Assembly: GCA_937927725.1 (NCBI GenBank)
Contig: CALBSE010000008.1
Coordinates: 62,001-126,000 of the forward strand
Source: an uncultured Actinomycetes bacterium
GTDB taxonomy: Bacteria > Actinomycetota > Acidimicrobiia > Acidimicrobiales > Acidimicrobilacustridaceae
DNA length: 64,000 nt
Direction: 5' to 3'
Part shown: piece by piece, positions 27,215-35,708 of the stretch
Numbering within the stretch: position 1 is the stretch's first letter
Layout of the letters: each line of letters starts with the position of its first letter
The notes under the pieces: model-generated
Told to the model about the DNA's origin: nothing
What the model saw: only the letters and a program-made list of their open reading frames with translations
The model's database searches: none
Made by a program: the position numbers and the translations under genes

Positions 27215-28330
27215 TCAGATGCCGATGCGCTGAGCAAGAAGCTCGCGGTGATAGGTGGGATCACCGAAGAGAAGTTCCGAAGACTTCGCACGCTTGAAGT
27301 ACATGTGCGCCGGGTGTTCCCAGGTGAAACCAATGCCACCGTGGATCTGAATGTTCTCGGCAGACGCATGGAAGTACGCATCGGAGCAGTAGGCCTTGGC
27401 CAGCGACGCAACTGCAGGCAATTCGTCGTTGAGTTCAGACGCACACCAGCCGGCGTAGTACGCAGCGGACTTGGCCGACTCAACCTCGAGCAGCATGTCT
27501 GCGCACTTGTGCTTGATGGCCTGGAACGAACCGATCGGACGACCGAACTGCACGCGATCCTTGGCGTACTGGACGGCCATGTCGAGACACATCTGAGCGC
27601 CACCAACCTGCTCGGCGGCAAGGCCGACGGCGGCGAGATCAAGAACGGTCGAGAGGATGTCCCAGCCAGCGCCGTCGGCACCGATAAGCGTGCCTTCAAC
27701 ATTGGCGAATTCGAGCTTGGCTTGCTTGCGGGTCTGGTCCATGGTGGCCAGTGCGGTGCGGGTGAGGCCAGCAGCATCGCCAGCGACCGAGAAGAGGCTC
27801 ACACCAGCACCGGTGCGGGCGGCAACGATGATCACGTTCGCTGTGTGACCGTCGATGACGTAGGACTTGGTGCCGTTGATCTTCCAGATTCCGCCATCGT
27901 TCGTGGCGGTTGCTTCGATACCGGACTCGTCCCAACGACCATTGGGTTCGGTGAACGCAACAGTGGCGATGGTCTCGCCTGACGCGATGCCTGGAAGGAT
28001 CGCTGCCTTCGCAGCATCGTCACCGGACTGCATCACCGTGTTGGCGGCAAGAACAACTGAGGAGAAGTACGGCGCGCACAGAAGCGCGCGGCCCATCTCT
28101 TCGAGAACAACGATGAGTTCGACGTAGCCGTAACCCTGGCCACCGAACTCTTCGGGGATGGTGAGACTTTGCAGACCGAGCTGTTCGGCCATCTGCGCCC
28201 ACACGTCGGGGTCGTACCCGCGCTCGGTTTCCATCTGCTCACGCACATCGGCTTCTGAGGACTTGGCCTCGAGGAACTGACGAACGATGTTGCGAAGCTC
28301 TTCCTGCTCCTCAGAGAAGGCAAAGTTCAT
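27215..28330 (-). CDS. Acyl-CoA dehydrogenase
   Basis: 371 residues, a complete FAD-dependent acyl-CoA dehydrogenase that introduces a trans-2 double bond into acyl-CoA. Seen: SEEQEELRNIVRQFLEAK at the N-terminus, FGGQGYGYVELIVVLEEMG, VAFTEPNGRW in the middle domain, and RVQFGRPIGSFQAIKHKCADM plus QIHGGIGFTWEHPAHMYFKRAKS in the C-terminal helical domain. The start is ATG 28330 with GGAGG eight bases upstream; an earlier in-frame start would add an unrelated Arg-rich stretch. The chain-length preference cannot be read. The catalytic base position was not resolved. Confidence 0.92.
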   Translation of the reverse strand: MNFAFSEEQEELRNIVRQFLEAKSSEADVREQMETERGYDPDVWAQMAEQLGLQSLTIPEEFGGQGYGYVELIVVLEEMGRALLCAPYFSSVVLAANTVMQSGDDAAKAAILPGIASGETIATVAFTEPNGRWDESGIEATATNDGGIWKINGTKSYVIDGHTANVIIVAARTGAGVSLFSVAGDAAGLTRTALATMDQTRKQAKLEFANVEGTLIGADGAGWDILSTVLDLAAVGLAAEQVGGAQMCLDMAVQYAKDRVQFGRPIGSFQAIKHKCADMLLEVESAKSAAYYAGWCASELNDELPAVASLAKAYCSDAYFHASAENIQIHGGIGFTWEHPAHMYFKRAKSSELLFGDPTYHRELLAQRIGI

Positions 28331-28457
28331 GGTGGTGGCCTCCGGTCGCGAACGGGGGTCGGTCCCCCGCCGGTTGACGTGTGCAGCAACTGCCGCAGGG
28401 GGTAGTTCTAGCCGACACAAGAGGCGAACGGCACATCTCTGGTCCGATTCGTTTCGG

Positions 28458-29426
28458 TCAGGGAACGAGGATCGCCTTCCCTGCGACCTTGCGTTCCTCG
28501 AGGTCGGTAAGTGCCCGAGCAGCCTCGGCCAGCGGGTAGGCCACCGGTTCGACCGGATTTAGCCGTCCAGCAGTGATTTCCGCCAGAACCTGGGCCGTCA
28601 GTTCTTCGTTGCGCTCACCGTTGCGAAGGGCCCAGCCGCCCCAATCGACGCCGATGACCCGGCGGTTCCGCAGGAGGATTTGGTTGGCCGGGAGGTTCGG
28701 AATTCCGCCCACGAACCCGATGACGAGGTAGGCCCCGTTGTCACCCAACGCTCGGAGACAGGTCGTGCCGAGGTCCCCGCCGACCGGGTCATAGAGAACG
28801 TCGACGGAACCACCGCCAAGTTCTTTGGCTCGTTCCTTCACATCTTCGGATGTCGAGTCGATCACGGCTTCGGCACCGCGTGAAAGCGCGAGTTGACGCT
28901 TTTCTTCGGTGGAGGCGACAGCAACGACATGCATGCCGAGCGATGAACCGATGTCGACCGCAGCGAGACCCACGCCGCCACCTGCGCCAAGAACGAGAAG
29001 GTTCTGTCCGCTTTGCACCTGCGCGCGTTCGCGAAGTGCGAACCAGCCAGTGAGATAACTCTGCGTGAACGTCGCTGCTTGTCCGTCGGAAACCGAATCG
29101 GAGAGCAGCACCGTGCGCGCTTCGCCAACAACAAGTTCGCTCACATACCCGCCGAGCCCAACGTTCACAAAGACTCGGTCGTCAACCGCTCGGGTGCTGA
29201 CATCAGAACCGACCTCAACAACGCGGCCTACAACTTCCATGCCCGGCACGAATGGAACCGGAGGCTTGATTTGATATTTGCCCTGCACGAAGAGCCCGTC
29301 GACGAAGTTCACGCCACAGGCCGTGACCGCAACCCGGACGTCGTTCGGGCCAAGAGGAGCGCTGTCACGTTCGACCACTCGGAGCTCACTTACCGGCCCA
29401 AATTGTTCGCAAATGATTGCTTTCAT
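28458..29426 (-). CDS. NADPH:quinone oxidoreductase-type medium-chain reductase
   Basis: About 322 residues of the zinc-free medium-chain dehydrogenase/reductase group. MKAIICEQFGPVSEL start, CGVNFVDGLFVQGKY, PGMEVVGRVVEVG, the Rossmann motif VLGAGGGVGLAAVDIG and YDPVGGDLG are typical of quinone reductases and enoyl-type reductases. The Cys/His zinc ligands of alcohol dehydrogenases are absent. An upstream start at 29453 is unlikely. It probably reduces quinones or enones; the exact substrate is unknown. Confidence 0.88.
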   Translation of the reverse strand: MKAIICEQFGPVSELRVVERDSAPLGPNDVRVAVTACGVNFVDGLFVQGKYQIKPPVPFVPGMEVVGRVVEVGSDVSTRAVDDRVFVNVGLGGYVSELVVGEARTVLLSDSVSDGQAATFTQSYLTGWFALRERAQVQSGQNLLVLGAGGGVGLAAVDIGSSLGMHVVAVASTEEKRQLALSRGAEAVIDSTSEDVKERAKELGGGSVDVLYDPVGGDLGTTCLRALGDNGAYLVIGFVGGIPNLPANQILLRNRRVIGVDWGGWALRNGERNEELTAQVLAEITAGRLNPVEPVAYPLAEAARALTDLEERKVAGKAILVP

Positions 29427-29473
29427 GGCCGAACGGTAGCCCTCAACGGCCAATCGCCTGCGAGACTATTGCT

Positions 29474-30079
29474 ATGACGCTTTTGCTCGCTGATACCGGA
29501 TACGAAGTCCATGCCGTTGTGGTCGGACCGATGGACAACAACGTTTTCGTCATTCGCTGCACCGAGACCGGCGCTGGCGTACTGATCGACGCTGCAAATG
29601 AACACGAGCGCTTGCTGGAACTTTGCAGCACTCTCGGCGTGCGACGCGTGATCGAAACTCACGGCCATTGGGATCACATCCAGGCGGTCCCCGCTGTTCG
29701 TGATGCCGGGTACGACGTGGCCGTGACATCTGCTGATTCGGAAATGCTTCCCGCCTACGACAGCATTTTGGAAGACGACACCGTCATCGAAGTCGGCCGT
29801 CTTCGTCTCCGCACCATCGCCACACCGGGCCACACTCGCGGTTCGATGTGTTTTGCCCTTGAGGGAAGCCCGCTGTTGTTCTCAGGCGACACCTTGTTTC
29901 CCGGAGGACCCGGCAATACCTCATTCGAAGGCGGAGATTTCGCGACGATCATCGATTCGCTTGATCAGCGGCTCTTCACCTATTCCGCCGACACCATCGT
30001 GCTTCCCGGTCATGGCAACTGGACGACCATCGGCAACGAACGGCCTCACCTGCAGGAGTGGGTCGACCGAGGCTGGTAA
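29474..30079 (+). CDS. Metallo-beta-lactamase-fold hydrolase (glyoxalase II-like)
   Basis: 201 residues. The metal motif HGHWDH is present, with later ligands in PGHTRGSMCF, FSGDTLF and LPGHGNW. These match the glyoxalase II-type subgroup of hydrolases, which cleave thioesters or related bonds with two metal ions. Start MTLLLADTGYEVH; further upstream the frame is antisense to the reductase promoter. It diverges from the quinone reductase and precedes the suf genes. Confidence 0.85.
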   Translation: MTLLLADTGYEVHAVVVGPMDNNVFVIRCTETGAGVLIDAANEHERLLELCSTLGVRRVIETHGHWDHIQAVPAVRDAGYDVAVTSADSEMLPAYDSILEDDTVIEVGRLRLRTIATPGHTRGSMCFALEGSPLLFSGDTLFPGGPGNTSFEGGDFATIIDSLDQRLFTYSADTIVLPGHGNWTTIGNERPHLQEWVDRGW

Positions 30080-30099
30080 CCACTCCAACCTCCGCCGGC

Positions 30100-30126
30100 A
30101 ATTTCTCCTACGGCGGTAGTGCGAAT
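30100..30126 (+). promoter_or_regulatory. Palindromic suf element A (before sufC)
   Basis: AATTTCTCCTACGGCGGTAG contains CTAC-GGCG-GTAG, a 4+4 inverted repeat around four bases at 30108-30119. Similar elements occur before sufD and sufB, with the arms co-varying. It lies about 20 bases upstream of the -10 box of sufC, in the -35 region, where a repressor or activator could bind. Confidence 0.6.
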
Positions 30127-30139
30127 CCCCAGCAGGTCC

Positions 30140-30145
30140 TAGACT
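30140..30145 (+). promoter_or_regulatory. -10-like box TAGACT before sufC
   Basis: TAGACT, then gcgggc, then the ATG of sufC at 30152. No ribosome-binding site is present, so sufC-sufS-sufU mRNA is probably leaderless. Confidence 0.5.
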
Positions 30146-30151
30146 GCGGGC

Positions 30152-30901
30152 ATGTCCCCCCTCTTCACCATCGAGGATCTTCACGTCTCAACTGCGGGCG
30201 AGAACCCCGTCGAGATTCTGCGCGGTGTCGACCTCGTCATCGGCGCCGGCGAGGTCCATGCCCTCATGGGCCCCAACGGTTCCGGCAAGTCAACGCTTGC
30301 CTCAGCGTTACTCGGCAGCCCCGAATACCAGGTCACTTCGGGACGCATCCTTTTCAAGGGCGACGACGTCACCGATTGGTCCACCGATGTTCGGGCCAAG
30401 GCCGGCATGTTCCTCGCCTTCCAGTACCCGCAAGAGATCCAGGGCGTTTCAGTCCTGAACTTCCTTCGCCAAGCATGGTCTGCCCGCCGCGGCATCGACC
30501 TTTCCATGCTCGAGTTACGACTCGAGATCATGGACTGGATGACGCGACTCGATATGGATCCGTCATTCGCCGACCGCTACCTCAACGAAGGCTTTTCCGG
30601 TGGCGAAAAAAAGCGCAACGAAATCCTGCAGATGGCAATCCTTCAGCCCGATATCGCAATCCTCGATGAAACCGATTCAGGCCTCGACATCGACGCTTTG
30701 CGGGTCGTCGCAAAGGGCGTACGCGAGGTTCTTGCCGCTCGACCCGAACTCGGCATCCTTGCCATCACGCATTACCAACGATTGCTCGATGAACTGAACC
30801 CTTCGTTTGTTCATGTGCTCATCAACGGTCGCATTGTCGAATCCGGGGGCCCCGAACTTTCTCGCAAGCTCGAAGCTGAGGGATACGACGCATGGCTGTA
30901 A
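30152..30901 (+). CDS. sufC: Iron-sulfur assembly ATPase SufC (first copy)
   Basis: 249 residues, ABC ATPase without membrane domain. Walker A MGPNGSGKSTLA, signature FSGGEKKRNEILQM, Walker B IAILDETDSGLDIDAL. The FAFQYPQEIQGV region matches SufC proteins, which associate with SufB and SufD to build and transfer Fe-S clusters. It is the first gene of a plus-strand operon and overlaps sufS by about 10 bases. A second sufC lies on the other strand 2 kb away. Confidence 0.94.
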   Translation: MSPLFTIEDLHVSTAGENPVEILRGVDLVIGAGEVHALMGPNGSGKSTLASALLGSPEYQVTSGRILFKGDDVTDWSTDVRAKAGMFLAFQYPQEIQGVSVLNFLRQAWSARRGIDLSMLELRLEIMDWMTRLDMDPSFADRYLNEGFSGGEKKRNEILQMAILQPDIAILDETDSGLDIDALRVVAKGVREVLAARPELGILAITHYQRLLDELNPSFVHVLINGRIVESGGPELSRKLEAEGYDAWL

Positions 30902-32139
30902 GCACCGACCCCATTGATGGCACTCGCCTGAAAGAGCAATTCCCGCTTCTTTCTCGCGACGTCCACGGCAAGCCCATCGTGTATCTCGATTCCGCGGCGA
31001 CTTCGCAGAAGCCGCTCTCGGTGTTGAAGGCGATGGACGACTACTACCGCACGATCAATTCCAACGTGCACCGTGGCGTGTACATGATCGCTGAAGAGGC
31101 CACGAACCGAATGGAAATTGCTCGAGCCTTGGTTCGCGATTTCATCGGCGCGCGTTCTTCGACCGAAATCATCTTCACGAAAAACGCGACCGAATCCCTC
31201 AATATGGTTGCGCAGAGTTGGGGACGAGCAAACCTTTCTGCCGGCGATGTCGTCGTGCTCAGCCACATGGAGCACCACGCCAACATCGTTCCTTGGCACA
31301 TGCTTGTTGCCGAGATTGGCATTCAACTTCGTTGGATTCCGCTCGATGCCGAAGGCCGCCTCGATCTCACCGATCTCGACTCGTTGCTCGATGGCGCCAA
31401 AGTTCTCTCTGTCACCGCAATGTCGAATGTGCTTGGCACCATGAACCCGGTGCGCACGCTCACCGATGCCGCTCGCAAGGCGGGCGCAATCAGCATCATC
31501 GACGGTTGCCAGTCAGTGCCTCACAGCGCAACGAACGTGCAAGAACTCGGCGCCGACTTCCTCGCCTTCTCCGGGCACAAGATGTGCGGCCCCACCGGTA
31601 TCGGCGTTCTCTACGGACGCGAAGAACTCCTCGAAGCAATGCCACCATTTCTTGGCGGCGGCGAAATGATTCGTGACGTCCGACTCGATGGATTCACCAC
31701 AAACGATCTTCCCTGGAAGTTCGAAGCTGGCACACCTCCCATCGCAGAAATCATCGGACTTGGTGCCGCGGTCGAGTGGCTTAACGGTGTCGGTATGGAC
31801 AACGTGCGCGCTCATGAAATCGCCCTCACCGAGTACACGATTTCCACCCTTCAGGAACGCTTCGGCGATCGCATACACATCCACGGACCATCAAGTCCGC
31901 TTGAGCGCGGCGGCGTCTTCAGCTTCGATTTCGATGGCCTGCACCCGCACGACATTTCCCAGGTACTCGACCAGCACGCGGTCTGTGTGCGGGCCGGTCA
32001 CCATTGCGCCAAGCCACTCATGAAACTGCTCGGCATTGGCGCTACCGCCCGGGCCTCGGTCTACGTCTACAACGACACCGCCGATATCGATGCCCTCGCC
32101 GACGCCCTCGACGCCACTGGCGCGTTCTTCACCCTCTAG
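30892..32139 (+). CDS. sufS: Cysteine desulfurase SufS
   Basis: 415 residues, class V PLP enzyme that takes sulfur from cysteine for Fe-S assembly. Seen: YLDSAATSQKPLSVL, the conserved SNVHRGVYMIAEEAT, ADFLAFSGHKMCGPTGIGVL (the Lys binds PLP) and the active-site Cys in VCVRAGHHCAKPLM. The gene sits between sufC and sufU, the partner that accepts its persulfide. Its N-terminus overlaps sufC slightly. Confidence 0.96.
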   Translation: MAVSTDPIDGTRLKEQFPLLSRDVHGKPIVYLDSAATSQKPLSVLKAMDDYYRTINSNVHRGVYMIAEEATNRMEIARALVRDFIGARSSTEIIFTKNATESLNMVAQSWGRANLSAGDVVVLSHMEHHANIVPWHMLVAEIGIQLRWIPLDAEGRLDLTDLDSLLDGAKVLSVTAMSNVLGTMNPVRTLTDAARKAGAISIIDGCQSVPHSATNVQELGADFLAFSGHKMCGPTGIGVLYGREELLEAMPPFLGGGEMIRDVRLDGFTTNDLPWKFEAGTPPIAEIIGLGAAVEWLNGVGMDNVRAHEIALTEYTISTLQERFGDRIHIHGPSSPLERGGVFSFDFDGLHPHDISQVLDQHAVCVRAGHHCAKPLMKLLGIGATARASVYVYNDTADIDALADALDATGAFFTL

Positions 32140-32182
32140 TCCCCTACGCTCAACTACACACCACGCACAGGGAGTGCCGCCG

Positions 32183-32656
32183 ATGCCCGGCCTCGAAGAT
32201 CTCTACCGAGAGATCATCCTCGACCACTACCGCAACCCGCGCAATCGCGGCGAGCTCGAAACCCCTCCGGCGCACCGCGTCGAAGGGTTCAATCCGCTGT
32301 GTGGCGACGAAATCGTGCTTTACCTCGACCTTGATGCCGATGGCCGTGTCGCTGACATTCGAATTTCCGGCCAAGGCTGTTCGATTAGCCAGTCATCGGC
32401 TTCAATGATGTCCGCAGCCGTCAAGGGCAAGACCGCTGCCGAGATCGACGACCTCACTCGTGCCTTCAAGGCGATGATGTCCATTCACGAGAACTCGCTT
32501 GAGGGTGCCGAGACCACCGAACCAATCGAAGTTCCCGACGTGAAACTCGGCGATCTCGAAGCACTTCGTGGCGTGGTGAAGTTCCCCGTTCGCATCAAGT
32601 GCGCAACGCTGGCCTGGAACACACTCGCTCAGGGCATCGAAGAAGCTTCGGCTTGA
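32183..32656 (+). CDS. sufU: Sulfur-relay/zinc protein SufU
   Basis: 157 residues. The three metal-binding Cys are in FNPLCGDEI, SGQGCSISQSSASMM and PVRIKCATLAW. SufU-type proteins of Gram-positive bacteria take persulfide from SufS. Start MPGLEDLYREIILDHYRNP has GGGAG eight bases upstream. The N-terminal reading of the longer frame is antisense-like and not used. Confidence 0.94.
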   Translation: MPGLEDLYREIILDHYRNPRNRGELETPPAHRVEGFNPLCGDEIVLYLDLDADGRVADIRISGQGCSISQSSASMMSAAVKGKTAAEIDDLTRAFKAMMSIHENSLEGAETTEPIEVPDVKLGDLEALRGVVKFPVRIKCATLAWNTLAQGIEEASA

Positions 32657-32662
32657 GTGTTC

Positions 32663-32678
32663 AAGGGCATTAGCCCTT
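32663..32678. terminator. Short hairpin between convergent sufU and PCD genes
   Basis: AAGGGC-atta-GCCCTT, 6 pairs, followed on the plus strand by tg and taactcc. It includes the stop codon of the convergent dehydratase gene. It may serve as a two-way terminator; no long T run. Confidence 0.4.
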
Positions 32679-32966
32679 TGTAACTCCGTCGATGCCTTTG
32701 GCTAACGCAAAGCATCGTTCGGTCGGGCCACCGCTGTCGTGGCTGGTGATGTCGATCACGACGCTGTTCCAAACATTGGACCAGTTCGGATGATGATCGA
32801 GTTGATCAGCGATCGGTGCCACTCGATTCATGAACGCCCACGCTTCGGTGAAGTTGGCGAACGTGAACTCGCGGTGGAGGTGACCATCAACCATCTGCCA
32901 GTCGGGAACAGACGCCAATCGGTCAACGACTTCCTCAGCGGTAAGAACGCGGTCGCGTGGGCTCAT
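32670..32966 (-). CDS. Pterin-4a-carbinolamine dehydratase
   Basis: 98 residues, near the normal length of about 100. The family motif ADQLDHHPNWSNVWNSVVIDITSHDSGG is visible, with the His-His-Pro active-site pair, and the N-terminus LTAEEVVDRLASVPDW. It dehydrates the carbinolamine formed by pterin-dependent hydroxylases and recurs near molybdenum-cofactor or cluster genes. Its ATG overlaps the stop of sufC2, so it is the last gene of the sufD run; the reason for that link is unknown. Confidence 0.9.
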   Translation of the reverse strand: MSPRDRVLTAEEVVDRLASVPDWQMVDGHLHREFTFANFTEAWAFMNRVAPIADQLDHHPNWSNVWNSVVIDITSHDSGGPTERCFALAKGIDGVTKG

Positions 32967-33754
32967 GCGAATGGATCGGCAAAGGGATCTGCAAAGGGAT
33001 CGACTGCAGCCGCAGCCGGAGCATCCTCTTCAACCCATTCGGCGTAACCAGTTCGTTCGAGTTCATCAGCGAGTTCAGGACCACCAGAAGAAACGATGCG
33101 ACCCTGGGCGAGGATGTGTACGACATCGGGCTTGAGTTCTTCGAGAAGGCGTGAGTAATGGGTAATTGCGAGAACACCAAGATCGAACTCGGTTGTTGCC
33201 TCTTCGACGCGACGTGAACATGCACGGAGCGCATCGACATCAAGGCCCGAATCGAGTTCATCGAGAATGGCGAACTTCGGGCGCAGCACGGCGAGCTGCA
33301 TTGTTTCGTTGCGCTTCTTCTCGCCACCGGAGAGATCGACATTGACAGGTCGATTCAGAAGACGGGTTGCGAGGCCGATTCGTTCCGCTTCAGAGGCAAC
33401 AGCGGCATGGACGACAGAGGCATCACGGCCCTGAGCCGAAAGCGCTTCGGTAAGGAGCTCCTCGAGACTGACACCAGGAACCTCGACCGGATACTGCATG
33501 GCCAAGAACAAACCCGCTTTGGCTCGTTCGTAGGTAGGAAGTGACAGCAGATCGATACCGTCGATCGTGACCGAACCACCGGTAACGGTGTAGCCGGGCT
33601 TACCCATGAGCACATGCGAAAGCGTTGACTTCCCTGCACCATTGGGACCCATAACGGCATGGACCTCGCCGGACTTCACGACAAGATCGACACCATTGAG
33701 AATTTGTCGGCCAGCAACCTCGGCCGTAAGTCCTTGAATACGAAGTTCACCCAT
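32963..33754 (-). CDS. sufC: Iron-sulfur assembly ATPase SufC (second copy)
   Basis: 263 residues. Walker A MGPNGAGKSTLS, signature LSGGEKKRNETMQL and Walker B FAILDELDSGLDVDAL identify SufC. Its C-terminus is odd: VDPFADPFADPFA, a tandem tripeptide-pentapeptide repeat encoded by near-identical 12-base units. The start ATG 33754 gives MGELRIQGLTAEV; the frame upstream is shadow. It sits in the sufD-Rieske-sufC2 run, which is the usual sufBDC order, so this copy is the likelier SufBD partner. Confidence 0.93.
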   Translation of the reverse strand: MGELRIQGLTAEVAGRQILNGVDLVVKSGEVHAVMGPNGAGKSTLSHVLMGKPGYTVTGGSVTIDGIDLLSLPTYERAKAGLFLAMQYPVEVPGVSLEELLTEALSAQGRDASVVHAAVASEAERIGLATRLLNRPVNVDLSGGEKKRNETMQLAVLRPKFAILDELDSGLDVDALRACSRRVEEATTEFDLGVLAITHYSRLLEELKPDVVHILAQGRIVSSGGPELADELERTGYAEWVEEDAPAAAAVDPFADPFADPFA

Positions 33755-33755
33755 G

Positions 33756-34070
33756 TCAGTCGATCTCCACGTACACATCGGCGTCGTCGATTCGCACGAC
33801 ATAGGTCGGAACAGGCTTGGTTGCAGGAAGTGAACTCGGGATGCCAGTTTCGAGCGAGAAGCAACTGCCGTGCTTTGGGCATTCGAGTTCACACGTCTTG
33901 GCGTGGACTTCACCTTCGGAAAGTGAGACATCAAGATGGGTGCAACGGTCCCCGATTGCGTAAAACGTGCCGCCTATGTGAGCGAGCGCAATTCGCACTG
34001 ACCCGAAATCGAAACGTCGAACCTCGCCATCGGGAACATCCTGGATGGAACAAACACGTTCGAGCGTCAT
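33756..34070 (-). CDS. Rieske-type ferredoxin
   Basis: 104 residues. A single Rieske [2Fe-2S] site is formed by RCTHLDVSL (Cys43, His45) and CPKHGSCF (Cys64, His67). Proteins of this size serve as electron carriers to oxygenases or as small redox partners. Its ATG overlaps the sufD stop and it precedes sufC2 by one base. Rieske ferredoxins inside actinobacterial suf operons are common, suggesting a role in cluster assembly. Confidence 0.92.
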   Translation of the reverse strand: MTLERVCSIQDVPDGEVRRFDFGSVRIALAHIGGTFYAIGDRCTHLDVSLSEGEVHAKTCELECPKHGSCFSLETGIPSSLPATKPVPTYVVRIDDADVYVEID

Positions 34071-35302
34071 GAGTTCACTCCTGCATCGAGTCGTTCATCA
34101 ATTGCGGTTGCAATCAACGGCACCGCAGCAGCAACCGGGAACTCTTCAAGAACTTCGTCGAAGAAACCAGCAACGATCAATCGCTCAGCGATTTCGGTTG
34201 GCACGCCCCGACTCTCCAAATAAAAGACTTGCTCTTCGTCGACCGGACCAACTGTGGATGCATGACTGCACTTCACGTCGTTGGTTTCGATTTCGAGATT
34301 GGGAACTGACTCTGCCCAAGCAGTGTCAGAAAGTTTCAGATTGCGGTTGGTCTGGAAGGCATTCGTTCCACGAGCGTCTTTTTCGACGCGAATAAGACCG
34401 GTATAGATCGACCGCGACTGCCCGCCAACAGCACCCTTGAACAAAAGATTCGAGTTCGTATCGGGCGCGGCGTGGTGCTGAAAGGTTCGGAAATCAAGCG
34501 TTTGTGAACCCGTGCCGAAGTACACAGCGCTGAGATTGCCTGTGGCCCCTCGGCCGAGGAGTTCGCAATCGGTGCGCATGCGGCCATAGTCGCAACCAAG
34601 TCCGGCATGCGATGCGTTCAGTGTTCCGTCGTTGAGTACGCGACTGACCTGTGAAGCAATTTGCCAAACACGAGGCCCACGCAACTGCACGTTGCCGTAC
34701 GAAAGACGTCCAGCACGATCAACATCGAGTTCAACGAGGGGTGAAACGAAGGCAGCAATATCGGCTGACCCGTGCCAGTCAAGAACGCGCACGTCGGCGT
34801 CGGCGCCTACGCGCACAACAAGGCGCGGGTACACCGCAGCACCGTCGAGGTCGACCCAGTCGATGATCGCAACGGGCGCTTCGACCGTGACACCAGCGGG
34901 AACATGCACGAGCACACCATCGAGAAAATTGGCATCGTTGAGACGCCCAAAGACATCGGGGCCACCTTCGGCGACAACACCAAGCGACGTCTGTGCATCG
35001 GGGCCATCGACAAGTGAGCCCACGTAGACACCCTTGGCGGCAAGCGCATCATCGATTCGGGATGCAACGACAGCGCCATTGCGCACAACAACGGCTCCGG
35101 CGAGATGTCCGAGAGATTCAAGAAGGGCTGCCGCTTCAACGGGAACGCCCTCGGAACGATCGACGACTGGTGTCCAGTCGTTCAGATCAAGCTCGGCGAC
35201 CCGGCTATAACGCCAGACCTCTTCTTCGGAAGAAGGCATGGCGAACTGGTCCGCGTGGACGGCCGCGGAACGACGATCAACAAGCCATTGGGGGGAAGAC
35301 AC
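34067..35302 (-). CDS. sufD: Fe-S assembly scaffold subunit SufD
   Basis: 411 residues. SufD pairs with SufB and SufC to form the scaffold complex. The conserved C-terminal part includes FRTFQHHAAPDTNSNLL, AVGGQSRSIYTGLI, TNAFQTNRNLKL and HASTVGPVDEEQVFYLESRG. Start GTG 35302 has TAGGA eight bases upstream. The operator-like palindrome C lies immediately upstream, overlapping the ribosome-binding site. It shares about half its fold with SufB, 1.3 kb away on the same strand. Confidence 0.95.
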   Translation of the reverse strand: MSSPQWLVDRRSAAVHADQFAMPSSEEEVWRYSRVAELDLNDWTPVVDRSEGVPVEAAALLESLGHLAGAVVVRNGAVVASRIDDALAAKGVYVGSLVDGPDAQTSLGVVAEGGPDVFGRLNDANFLDGVLVHVPAGVTVEAPVAIIDWVDLDGAAVYPRLVVRVGADADVRVLDWHGSADIAAFVSPLVELDVDRAGRLSYGNVQLRGPRVWQIASQVSRVLNDGTLNASHAGLGCDYGRMRTDCELLGRGATGNLSAVYFGTGSQTLDFRTFQHHAAPDTNSNLLFKGAVGGQSRSIYTGLIRVEKDARGTNAFQTNRNLKLSDTAWAESVPNLEIETNDVKCSHASTVGPVDEEQVFYLESRGVPTEIAERLIVAGFFDEVLEEFPVAAAVPLIATAIDERLDAGVNS

Positions 35303-35304
35303 GG

Positions 35305-35332
35305 GAATAATCCTACCCGCATAGGAGAAATT
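35305..35332 (-). promoter_or_regulatory. Palindromic suf element C (before sufD)
   Basis: On the minus strand AATTTCTCCTATGCGGGTAG, with core CTAT-GCGG-GTAG at 35313-35324. It matches elements A and B in the AATTTCTCCTA half. It lies within the sufD leader close to the start codon, so it could act at transcription or translation. Confidence 0.55.
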
Positions 35333-35340
35333 ACGGCCAG

Positions 35341-35685
35341 TTACGAACGACGAAATTTCCGCTTGAGTCGACCAAGTGGGCTGTTGGCCTTCTTCTCCTG
35401 GGCAGCGAACTCAGCGAGGATCTCGGGGCCCACCGCATTCACAATGTCCTCGGCCTCATCGAGCAGTTCGGCAATCCCCTGCCCCTGCGGTTCGGGTGGA
35501 GTTGGCGGCGTAATCAGCGAACCGTGCTGCCAATCGACGTCGACGAGACGCACTTCGTACTTTGGGCAGTTCTCCGGGCAACGCCACGGCGCCTCAGGAG
35601 CGAGGTCGAGGTTGCACTTCCGGACGGTTTCGCCGTTGCCATAACTGCGGCTTTCGAACTGTTTGCATTCCTCACGCATTGGCAT
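35341..35685 (-). CDS. Conserved four-cysteine hypothetical protein
   Basis: 114 residues with Cys7, Cys24, Cys36 and Cys40 in an N-terminal half rich in charged residues (YGNGETVRKCNLDL, CPENCPKYEV). The spacing resembles a zinc or Fe-S site. The C-terminal half is helical (ELLDEAEDIVNAVGPEILAEF), then basic (GRLKRKFRRS). It lies between the transporter-like gene and sufD in the suf region, so a link to cluster chemistry is possible but unproven. I do not recognise the family with certainty. Confidence 0.6.
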   Translation of the reverse strand: MPMREECKQFESRSYGNGETVRKCNLDLAPEAPWRCPENCPKYEVRLVDVDWQHGSLITPPTPPEPQGQGIAELLDEAEDIVNAVGPEILAEFAAQEKKANSPLGRLKRKFRRS

Positions 35686-35708
35686 GGGGACAGTGTTTCA
35701 TCTGCGAA

